A DNA stretch of 5,035 nucleotides from Thermoanaerobaculia bacterium (lineage in GTDB: Bacteria > Acidobacteriota > Thermoanaerobaculia > Multivoradales > JAHEKO01): assembly GCA_029287645.1 (NCBI GenBank), contig JARFQS010000079.1:1-5035 (forward strand), in the 5' to 3' direction. A model generated the notes under the pieces. The model saw nothing but the letters and a program-made list of their open reading frames with translations, searched no databases and was not told where the DNA came from. Each line of letters starts with the position of its first letter. Positions within the stretch are counted from its first letter, which is position 1. The position numbers and the translations under genes are program-made. Positions 1 through 5,035 of this stretch are shown here, one piece after another.

Positions 1-170
1 GCCGCAAGCGCCTCCTCGCCTGGCTGCAGGAGCTCATCTCTGGCAAGTCATCCGAGGCTGCCAGGAAAGCGATCATGGAAGTCGGGATCCTCCCCATGCC
101 GATCCGCGACCAGATGCGTCTGCAGCTGGCATTTCTCGACCGGGCCTTGGCCCTGGTCACGGTCGAGTGA
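1..170 (+). CDS. C-terminal fragment of a protein, possibly dihydrodipicolinate synthase superfamily
   Basis: An open frame enters from the left edge (first full codon at 3) and ends at TGA 168-170, giving 55 residues. It is likely real coding sequence: about 47 of 55 codons end in G or C, and the frame has no internal stop. The peptide starts KRLLAWLQELISGK and continues ARKAIMEVGILP, then an MRLQL stretch and a final helix. The order 'long helix, short loop, K-A-x-x-x-x-x-G-I/L helix, R-x-x-L, final helix' resembles the C-terminal end of the DapA/N-acetylneuraminate lyase superfamily. The catalytic Tyr and Lys would lie outside the window, so this is a resemblance only. It converges on the MFS gene and overlaps its 3' end by 14 nt. 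The reading frame is fairly sure, the family is not. Confidence 0.6.
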   Translation, partial: RKRLLAWLQELISGKSSEAARKAIMEVGILPMPIRDQMRLQLAFLDRALALVTVE

Positions 171-1422
171 GTTCGGTACGCCGTTCGGCAGGAACCACGA
201 AGAAGGTCCACAGAGCACCACAGAGCACCTGGACCAGCGCAAATATCAGGACTCCCGTGCGCAGTGTGATGGTCCCTGATTGGAGCAGAAGGCTGGCGGT
301 GAGAATGGAGACACTGTCCGCCAGGGTCACCGCCAACCACTCTGCTGAGAAGACACGACCTCGATAGCTGTCCACGGTGCGTTTCTGCAGCAGCACGGTC
401 GAGGCCACCCAATTGGCGCCGCTCGGTGCATGCGCCAGAACCACCAACAGGGCGACCATTCCAAGCCACGGGACCTGACTCACCGCGACGTAGCAGAGAC
501 CGGAGATTACGATCCCGATGCCCATCATGAGCGGCCATCGCCTCTCATCGGGAAGCCAGGAGCGGACGGCAATCGGCCCTATCCCGGTACCCATCCCCCT
601 CAACCCGTAGAGCAAACCGATGCCGAGAGCCGGCGATGCGGGCATTGCGGCTTCTCCGAGGAGTGCCAGCATGTAGACCAGCGCCCCGCCACCCAGAGAC
701 CATGTCGACTTGGCCAGAGCCATCCGACCGACCAGCTTGTTATCCCAGAGATATCTCCACCCCTTGGCGATATCCGAGAGAGCCGTTTTGACCGAACCGA
801 CCGCGGCTCCAGCATCGGTCTCCTGTGGAATCGTGGTACGCCACAGGAACACCGCTGAGACCAGGTAGCTGAGGGAGTCCAGCACGAAGACAGCCCGAAC
901 TCCGAACCAGTCCGTTGCCACTCCGCCAAGCGCTGCGCCGATCGCCAACAGGGTCGACCAGGTAGCCGCCGACAGCGCGTTGGCGGTCAGTAGCTCGCCG
1001 GGAGTCGTAACGTTGGGAATCGACGCGCTGCGGGCCGGGATGAAGACCGCGGTCAGAATGACCTGCACGCCCGTCAATGCGTAGATCAAGTAGAGATCGT
1101 CCGCATCCTGGACCAGCAGGAACCCCAGAACCACGACAGCGCGCAGGAGGTCGGCGGAGATCATCAGCCACCGCCGATTGAAACGATCGACCAGCAGGCC
1201 GGCCAGAGGGGAAGCGACGGCGAAGGGGACCATCTTCGTGAGGAAGACCAATCCCAACGCCAGAGGCGAGCCAGTCAGCTCACGAACAAGGGTATAGAGG
1301 GCGATGGCGTTGAACCAGTCGCCGAACCACGAAGCCACCTCGCCGAGCCAGATGCGGCGGTAGTTCGCGTTGCCCGCCAGGAGCTCTCGATAGCCTACGC
1401 CGCTAGCTGGATCGCGGTCCAT
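157..1422 (-). CDS. MFS transporter, DHA3/EntS-like exporter
   Basis: A 421-residue inner-membrane major facilitator protein, the usual length for a 12-helix MFS member. It probably exports a small molecule by proton antiport; the substrate cannot be read from sequence. A short cytoplasmic N-terminus (1-28) leads into TM1. The loop 2-3 signature (motif A type) is at 75-95, with GLLVDRFNRR followed by a conserved ADLLRA. A second DHA3-type signature lies at 130-150 (ARSAS-P, then ELLTANAL), as in EntS and macrolide-efflux-like proteins. A basic central loop (about 197-235) separates the two six-helix halves, and RGRVFSAEW (354-362) matches the conserved loop before the last helices. The ATG at 1422 has GGAGG 10 nt upstream. 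The gene is 94 nt downstream of the skp-like gene on the same strand, so co-transcription is possible. Its last codons overlap the convergent gene at the left edge. Family sure, substrate unknown. Confidence 0.93.
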   Translation of the reverse strand: MDRDPASGVGYRELLAGNANYRRIWLGEVASWFGDWFNAIALYTLVRELTGSPLALGLVFLTKMVPFAVASPLAGLLVDRFNRRWLMISADLLRAVVVLGFLLVQDADDLYLIYALTGVQVILTAVFIPARSASIPNVTTPGELLTANALSAATWSTLLAIGAALGGVATDWFGVRAVFVLDSLSYLVSAVFLWRTTIPQETDAGAAVGSVKTALSDIAKGWRYLWDNKLVGRMALAKSTWSLGGGALVYMLALLGEAAMPASPALGIGLLYGLRGMGTGIGPIAVRSWLPDERRWPLMMGIGIVISGLCYVAVSQVPWLGMVALLVVLAHAPSGANWVASTVLLQKRTVDSYRGRVFSAEWLAVTLADSVSILTASLLLQSGTITLRTGVLIFALVQVLCGALWTFFVVPAERRTELTRP

Positions 1423-1432
1423 TACCCCGAAG

Positions 1433-1437
1433 CCTCC
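1433..1437 (-). promoter_or_regulatory. Shine-Dalgarno for the MFS gene
   Basis: GGAGG on the minus strand, 10 nt before the ATG at 1422. It supports that start; the encoded N-terminus has the short hydrophilic stretch expected before TM1. Confidence 0.6.
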
Positions 1438-1457
1438 GAAGGGTCGGCCGGCATTGG

Positions 1458-1469
1458 AGCTCCGGAGCT
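1458..1469. repeat. 12-bp perfect palindrome in the Skp-MFS gap
   Basis: AGCTCCGGAGCT is its own reverse complement and sits in the 94-nt gap between the skp stop and the MFS start. Two CGGCCG hexamers flank it (1445-1450 and 1481-1486). It has no loop and no T-run, so it is not an intrinsic terminator. It could be a site for a dimeric DNA-binding protein, but chance in GC-rich DNA is also plausible. The rest of the gap (1423-1516) shows only the MFS Shine-Dalgarno. Confidence 0.25.
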
Positions 1470-1516
1470 GCTATGAATCTCGGCCGAGCACCCACCCCGG
1501 TACCCGGCCAAGAGAG

Positions 1517-2083
1517 TCAATCCGTTTCTTGATCGCCGCTGGGTGCAGCGGCCGTATTGAACCGCTCGATCATCATGGGAGTGATGTCGACCCGCTCGCC
1601 GGCCATGAGAACCACACCCGGTACGTTGTTGAGAATGAGATCGAAACCCATCTCGTCCCTGACCTTCTCGAAGACCGGCTCGAGCAGATCCTCGATCTCT
1701 CTCAGACTCTCCTCCTGCATCTTCTGGCCTTCGCGCTGCTTGTCGTCTCTGAACCGACGCAAGGCGATGGTGGCATCCTCGTATTCTTTGTTCAGCTCAG
1801 CCAACCGCGATTCGGACAACGAATTGGCGCCATCAGCCAGCCGCTGCCGCAACTCGTTCGCCTGCTGATTCAGATTCGTCATCTCCTGCTGAACCTGCTG
1901 CTGAAAGCTCTCCATGCGGGCCTGGAGATCTTGGCCCTGCTTCGATTGGGCTACAACCGCCTCCAAATCCACAATCGCTATCTTGATGGGAGCCTCCTGA
2001 GCCGGCAGTGGAGCGGTCCCCACAGCGAGTATCAAAAGGGCCATCAACGAACCTAGAAACTTCGCACCTGTCATTCTCGTCAT
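1517..2083 (-). CDS. Skp/OmpH-family periplasmic chaperone
   Basis: A 188-residue secreted protein of the Skp (OmpH) family, close to the family's usual 160-190. Skp trimers hold unfolded outer-membrane proteins in the periplasm and hand them to the Bam machinery. Residues 1-28 form a signal peptide: basic start (MTRMTGAK), hydrophobic core (GSLMALLILAVG) and a cleavage site after PLPA. The mature start has the family's first strand (IKIAIVDLEAVV, 33-44), followed by SKQGQDLQ. A long Q/E/R-rich coiled coil spans about 45-135, the 'tentacle' of Skp. The C-terminus returns to the small beta body (FDLILNN, 147-153) and ends with a DIT...IERFN motif (167-176), typical of bacterial OmpH proteins. 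The ATG at 2083 was chosen over longer in-frame starts because GAGGAG lies 9 nt upstream and the signal peptide begins there; ATG 2074 is an alternative. No bamA or lpxD is adjacent, so this may be a second copy. Confidence 0.88.
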   Translation of the reverse strand: MTRMTGAKFLGSLMALLILAVGTAPLPAQEAPIKIAIVDLEAVVAQSKQGQDLQARMESFQQQVQQEMTNLNQQANELRQRLADGANSLSESRLAELNKEYEDATIALRRFRDDKQREGQKMQEESLREIEDLLEPVFEKVRDEMGFDLILNNVPGVVLMAGERVDITPMMIERFNTAAAPSGDQETD

Positions 2084-2201
2084 TGTCCAACTCTCCTCAA
2101 TATCGCCTGTTCTCGGGTCGGGAACTACCGGCCCCGGCGATTCGGCGTGCTCGACGTTACAACGGGGCGACTCGTGAGCGCTACCCCGCCGACACAAACC
2201 C
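2084..2201 (-). other. 118-nt gap upstream of the skp-like gene
   Basis: This is the longest non-coding stretch in the window. It holds the skp Shine-Dalgarno (2093-2098) and a weak GC hairpin (2163-2167 pairing with 2184-2188, 16-nt loop) just after the HAD stop. The hairpin is followed by only two T residues, so it is a poor intrinsic terminator. I see no convincing -35/-10 pair. The length would allow a promoter for skp-MFS, but this is inference from spacing only. Confidence 0.3.
2093..2098 (-). promoter_or_regulatory. Shine-Dalgarno deciding the skp start
   Basis: GAGGAG on the minus strand, 9 nt before the ATG at 2083. The same frame stays open back to 2197, but the added 38 residues are hydrophilic and would bury the signal peptide, so this site fixes the start at 2083. 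Confidence 0.7.
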
Positions 2202-2888
2202 CTACTTTACTCCAACCAGCCCGGGCAGCAGTTCTTGGAAACCGCGAAAGTGGTGGGGAGCCCGAGCCGAGGGCGTCTTGATGAGGTACCGCATTCCGGC
2301 TCGGCGAGCACACGCCCCATCCCGATCCTCTCTGTCACCAATCATCAGACTCTGCTCAGGGGTGAAGCCAGAGCGGCTCATCAGGTAGTCGAGGCCCGCC
2401 GTATGGGGCTTCAGGCAGTCGATCTCAGGGTCATCGGCAGCGGCAATGAAATCTGGGACCAGTCCCAGTACCCCGACTTTGGCTTCCACAGGATAGTCCG
2501 AAAAGATTGCGATGCTCTTACCCGACTCGCGAAGGGCCTCGAAGAGCTCCTCGACAGCGGTGGATCGACATCGACGTAGGTGCCTCAAGGGCCTTTCCTC
2601 GATCCACTCTCGGATCACTTCGGCGACCTGCTCGGGGGCGATACCGAGATTGGATGCAGGTCGCCGGTATTGGAGATCTCGGATACCCACGACACCTTCA
2701 TCCGCCAATCTCTCACGCGCGCGACGGAACTCGGCGATTACCTGGAGCGAAGTCAGCTCGGATGGGTGGCGAAGACAGTGGAGGCCCAGCTCCCACAACA
2801 TTCGTCGACGAATGCACCTCTGGCTGTAGAGGGTGCCGTCCAGATCGAAGATCACCAACCGAACGAGCGACCATTCGATCTGCTCCAT
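2202..2888 (-). CDS. HAD-superfamily hydrolase (phosphatase-like)
   Basis: A 228-residue cytoplasmic HAD hydrolase, a normal size for subfamily I with a helical C1 cap. All four HAD motifs are intact: motif I VIFDLDGTLY (12-21) with nucleophile D15 and acid/base D17; motif II IAIFSDYP (126-133) with S130; motif III K160 in CLKPH; motif IV IGDREDRDG (183-191) with D185 and D190 for Mg2+. The cap lies between motifs I and II (about 22-115) and is helical and rich in Arg and Glu. A phosphate-ester hydrolase reaction through an aspartyl-phosphate is expected; the substrate is unknown. The start has a strong GGAGG 5 nt upstream. It begins 10 nt after the sspB-like stop, so the two are very likely co-translated in one operon. 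Phosphoglycolate phosphatase-like or nucleotidase roles are possible but unsupported by specific residues. Confidence 0.9.
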   Translation of the reverse strand: MEQIEWSLVRLVIFDLDGTLYSQRCIRRRMLWELGLHCLRHPSELTSLQVIAEFRRARERLADEGVVGIRDLQYRRPASNLGIAPEQVAEVIREWIEERPLRHLRRCRSTAVEELFEALRESGKSIAIFSDYPVEAKVGVLGLVPDFIAAADDPEIDCLKPHTAGLDYLMSRSGFTPEQSLMIGDREDRDGACARRAGMRYLIKTPSARAPHHFRGFQELLPGLVGVK

Positions 2889-2893
2889 GCGCG

Positions 2894-2898
2894 CCTCC
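2894..2898 (-). promoter_or_regulatory. Shine-Dalgarno of the HAD gene, abutting the upstream stop codon
   Basis: The minus strand reads TAG-GGAGG-CGCGC-ATG. The sspB stop codon touches the Shine-Dalgarno of the HAD gene, so ribosomes finishing SspB cover this site. This arrangement suggests translational coupling. Confidence 0.75.
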
Positions 2899-3381
2899 CT
2901 ACTCGGTCTTCTTCCTGAATTCGTCGATGGAGATCACCTTGCCTGCCTTGTCAGGCGAAGCGCCCGGCTCGCCCGCCACCGATTCTTCATCACTCTCGGC
3001 ACCGAGGGCTTCTTCGCTCTCTTCACTCGAGGTACCGAGCTGAAGCCCGAACTCCGCACCCGGATCGATGAAGCTGGTCAGCGCTTCGAAAGGGATCGTG
3101 AGCTGCTGCTTCGAGCCCCCGAATCGCAAGGTGACTCCAAACACCTCCTGCTCGACCGAGAGATTCCAGAACTGGTGCTGCAAGACGATCGTCATCGTTT
3201 CGGGGTGTCGCATCCTCAGACCGGAAGGCATGACGACGTCCGGGTGATCCGTTCTGAAGGTCAGATAGAAATGGTGATCGCCCGGCAAACCGTCTTCAGC
3301 CACCTTGGACAGAACTTCACGCACCACTCCGACGAGGGCGTCATGAATCAGTGCTGGGTAATCGAGCTCGTCGCCTGACAT
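2899..3381 (-). CDS. sspB: SspB-family ClpXP proteolysis adaptor (alphaproteobacterial type)
   Basis: A 160-residue SspB-like protein. SspB binds ssrA tags added by tmRNA to stalled nascent chains and delivers them to the ClpXP protease. The folded substrate-binding domain is at 1-115. It opens with a helix (DYPALIHDALVGVVREVL, 7-24), then the conserved LPGDHHFYLTF (32-42), ETMTIVLQHQFWNL (61-74) and IDPGAEFGLQL (105-115). These blocks match the alphaproteobacterial SspB group closely, more than E. coli SspB. Residues 117-145 form an acidic, Ser/Glu/Gly-rich linker that should be disordered. The end, KVISIDEFRKK (148-158), resembles the conserved tail of this group and is the likely ClpX-docking (XB) segment. 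The start has AAGGAA 6 nt upstream. The gene lies 15 nt after the Nudix-MBL gene and 10 nt before the HAD gene. The family call is strong; adaptor function in this organism is inferred. Confidence 0.9.
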   Translation of the reverse strand: MSGDELDYPALIHDALVGVVREVLSKVAEDGLPGDHHFYLTFRTDHPDVVMPSGLRMRHPETMTIVLQHQFWNLSVEQEVFGVTLRFGGSKQQLTIPFEALTSFIDPGAEFGLQLGTSSEESEEALGAESDEESVAGEPGASPDKAGKVISIDEFRKKTE

Positions 3382-3387
3382 GGTCGG

Positions 3388-3393
3388 TTCCTT
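3388..3393 (-). promoter_or_regulatory. Shine-Dalgarno of the sspB-like gene
   Basis: AAGGAA on the minus strand, 6 nt before the ATG at 3381 and inside the 15-nt gap after the Nudix-MBL stop codon. It supports the chosen start and polycistronic translation. Confidence 0.65.
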
Positions 3394-3396
3394 CGG

Positions 3397-5025
3397 TCAT
3401 CCTCTCTCGTCGAGGGATCCGTCCGATTGCAGCCGCTCCAAATGCGCCAGAACCTGACGCTCGGCCAGCGGCCGCACCATTTCCGGAATCTCATCATAGG
3501 CCACTTCTAGGATCTCGGCAGGATCCCGTCGCCCGGAGATCCAGGCCTCCAGAATCCGTTGCTCTCGCAGGCAGCGATGGTCGATCAGCTCGGCCAACCG
3601 CGCAACGCCGTCCCGGATGACAGGTCCATGGGCCGGGAATATCGTGCTGGGCGCCAGCTCCTGCAGCCGCTCGAGCGATCTCAGATAGTCGCTCATGTTC
3701 CCTTCAGGTGGGTCGATAACGATCGTTCCCAATCCGGCCACCATGTCACCGGCCACCAGTGAGGCGTCCTGTTCGACCAGAAAGCAGAGATGACCTCGGG
3801 CATGTCCCGGCGTATGGAGCACCCGAAGATCCATCGGAGGTGATCCCTGCAGGTGGATCCGTTGACCTTCTTGCAGCTCGCCATCGACCACGATATCCCT
3901 TTCCCGCAGGCGCTTCGCTGTCGCTGGATGGGCCAGGACTGGCAGCCCCAGCGAATCGCGCAACGGTTGAACCCCTCCCACGTGGTCCGGGTGATGATGC
4001 GTCAACCAGATTTCTGTGACTCGCCGACCGAGACTTCTTTCGGCGGCTTCGAGGCCCCGTCTCAGTCGCCCGACTTCCTCTTCGAGTGGCGAACCGGGGT
4101 CGACCAGGATGCACTCCTCGGTTCCGATCAGGTAGGCATTGGTGTAGGCGGCGGGGGGCAGGGTCGGGCTGCGCAACGGAAACAGGAGCACTCCCGGCCG
4201 AAACTCGATCCTCCGATAGGGACCCAGATTGCGCTCCTCCGGGCATTGGAGACGCTCGAGGCCAGCCATCGGACCCGTCTGAGCCAAGACTTCCAAGATA
4301 TGGACGATCGGGGGTGCCGCTAGAATCTCACCGTCCCGCCATCTCTGTAGCGCGACGGCCGGTCGCACCCACTCTCCCGACTCGACCTCCCCAACGATGA
4401 CCTCAGGCTGCGGCGATCGATCCTCTTCCCACCGCAAGAGAAAGAACCGATTGTCGAATCGCACCGGGCCCAGAGGAGGTGTAAGCCAGCGTCCCGCGTA
4501 GACGAGCTCAGAGACCTCGGGCGACAGGCCGAGACCCGAGAGCAGGCTGGCAAAGTCCAGCTTCCTGGATAGCAGCTGACGACGAAGTGCGCCCATGCGC
4601 TTCGTCGAGCTCTTCACTCCCTCCCTGCCGTCTCCTCGACAGCCGAGCATCACTCCCGTTTCCTCGAAGAGCTCACGCACCGCGCAGGCGAGCAGGCCCG
4701 GTGGATCCACAGGCCCCAGCTCGGCTACTCCATCGAGGACCGCTTCTGGGAGAGCGCCATCGACCGGAGCTCCATCCAGGCTCTGGGGCCGGCCCCAGAT
4801 CTCGATCTCGCGATCTCGGCGAGAGAGTCCACCACCCCGAAAGGCCTGCCACCCCCCCCTGACCCGACGGCTCTCGGCCCGTCGGATCCAATAGACCTCC
4901 AACCCTCCCTTCGTCTCGCGCCAGGGGCCTACGGATGCCGAAGCCCTCGGTGGCTTCGGCACGGGTAGGCTGCCTCCTTTCCCCACCTGCTCCAACACCT
5001 TCTCGTAGAGTCCCTTGTCTGCCAT
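3397..5025 (-). CDS. Nudix hydrolase-metallo-beta-lactamase fusion (NUDT19-like plus LACTB2-like)
   Basis: A 542-residue two-enzyme fusion. The Nudix part (about 25-250) resembles NUDT19-type diphosphatases, which cleave CoA and related nucleotides: GGWQAFRGGGLSRRD (57-71) stands for the FPGG segment, a spacer replaces the usual short loop, RELFEETGV (117-125) is the catalytic half of the Nudix box, and RFDNRFFL (189-196) is typical of this group. The metallo-beta-lactamase part (about 270-490) resembles LACTB2: TNAYLI (295-300), DPG (309-311), THHHPDH (342-348), HTPGH (404-408), GDM with D427, and PAHG (464-467). All expected metal ligands (H343, H345, D347, H348, H408, D427, H466) are present. 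Residues 500-540 fit the LACTB2 C-terminal winged helix. Oddities: FPGG is FRGG, and the first half of the Nudix box is degenerate. The start is uncertain: GAGG is only 2 nt from this ATG and the frame stays open to the window edge. Confidence 0.88.
   Translation of the reverse strand: MADKGLYEKVLEQVGKGGSLPVPKPPRASASVGPWRETKGGLEVYWIRRAESRRVRGGWQAFRGGGLSRRDREIEIWGRPQSLDGAPVDGALPEAVLDGVAELGPVDPPGLLACAVRELFEETGVMLGCRGDGREGVKSSTKRMGALRRQLLSRKLDFASLLSGLGLSPEVSELVYAGRWLTPPLGPVRFDNRFFLLRWEEDRSPQPEVIVGEVESGEWVRPAVALQRWRDGEILAAPPIVHILEVLAQTGPMAGLERLQCPEERNLGPYRRIEFRPGVLLFPLRSPTLPPAAYTNAYLIGTEECILVDPGSPLEEEVGRLRRGLEAAERSLGRRVTEIWLTHHHPDHVGGVQPLRDSLGLPVLAHPATAKRLRERDIVVDGELQEGQRIHLQGSPPMDLRVLHTPGHARGHLCFLVEQDASLVAGDMVAGLGTIVIDPPEGNMSDYLRSLERLQELAPSTIFPAHGPVIRDGVARLAELIDHRCLREQRILEAWISGRRDPAEILEVAYDEIPEMVRPLAERQVLAHLERLQSDGSLDERG
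4852..4859 (-). repeat. G8 homopolymer inside the Nudix domain
   Basis: Eight consecutive G on the coding strand encode Arg56-Gly57-Gly58 together with the flanking bases. Protein similarity continues in the same frame on both sides (VYWIRRAESRR before, FDNRFF after), so the frame shown is the intact one. Tracts of this length can slip during replication or cause sequencing indels. Confidence 0.8.
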
Positions 5026-5035
5026 GACCTCTGCC

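Noticed and set aside
1454..2056. 200-residue plus-strand open frame across the skp gene
   Set aside because: It is antisense to a gene with a clear signal peptide, coiled coil and family motifs. Its Leu-rich translation is the mirror of the Gln/Glu-rich coiled coil.
2163..2188. Intrinsic terminator after the HAD gene
   Set aside because: The stem is only 5 GC pairs with a 16-nt loop and is followed by two T residues, not a T-run.
2084..2197. 38-residue N-terminal extension of the skp-like protein
   Set aside because: The extension is hydrophilic, would mask the signal peptide, and lacks a better ribosome-binding site than the GAGGAG before 2083.
2507..3378. Overlapping plus-strand open frames opposite the HAD and sspB genes
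   Set aside because: They show no recognisable domains and lie opposite two genes with intact family motifs. Long antisense frames are common in GC-rich coding DNA.
3746..4246. 166-residue minus-strand frame inside the fusion gene
   Set aside because: It is out of frame with the metallo-beta-lactamase domain, whose motifs are continuous in the main frame. Its Arg/Ser/Gly/Pro-rich composition is typical of shadow frames.
4852..4859. Frameshift or broken gene at the G8 tract
   Set aside because: Family-like sequence is in the same frame on both sides of the tract, so the gene as given is intact.
1..5035. Mobile element, CRISPR array, tRNA or defence system
   Set aside because: I saw no terminal inverted repeats, transposase motifs, regularly spaced repeats or tRNA-like cloverleaf sequence on either strand by eye.

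Overview
The window is GC-rich bacterial chromosome (about 60% GC by eye, with strong G/C preference at third codon positions). It is almost fully coding. Five complete or nearly complete genes lie head to tail on the minus strand, and the tail of a sixth gene enters from the left edge on the plus strand and converges on them. I see no mobile element, CRISPR array, tRNA, rRNA or phage gene. The mix of an alphaproteobacterial-type SspB, a Skp/OmpH periplasmic chaperone and a Nudix/metallo-beta-lactamase fusion points to a Gram-negative, high-GC lineage. Acidobacteriota or a deltaproteobacterial-type lineage is my best guess from protein style, but this is inference and no taxonomic marker is present.

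Reading in the direction of transcription (right to left): 5025-3397 encodes a two-domain hydrolase, an NUDT19-like Nudix domain followed by a LACTB2-like metallo-beta-lactamase domain with a helical/winged-helix tail. After 15 nt comes an SspB-type ClpXP adaptor (3381-2899), and 10 nt later a HAD-superfamily phosphatase-like protein (2888-2202). These three have tight spacing and their own Shine-Dalgarno sequences, so they look like one transcription unit. A 118-nt gap separates them from a secreted Skp/OmpH-like chaperone (2083-1517). A 94-nt gap then precedes a 12-helix MFS exporter of the DHA3/EntS type (1422-157). Skp and MFS may be read through from the upstream genes or have their own promoter in the gap; no convincing promoter or terminator could be read.

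At the left end, a plus-strand reading frame (1-170) ends inside the MFS gene, so the two stop codons overlap tail to tail by 14 nt. Its sequence is loosely compatible with the C-terminus of the dihydrodipicolinate synthase superfamily.

Functionally the group mixes hydrolytic 'house-cleaning' (Nudix/MBL, HAD), protein quality control (SspB for cytoplasmic ClpXP, Skp for the periplasm) and export. I do not see a clearly defined new system. The points most worth following up are the Nudix-MBL fusion with an altered FPGG motif next to a G8 tract, the SspB protein with a long acidic tether, and a Skp gene that is not next to bamA or lpxD in the visible sequence.
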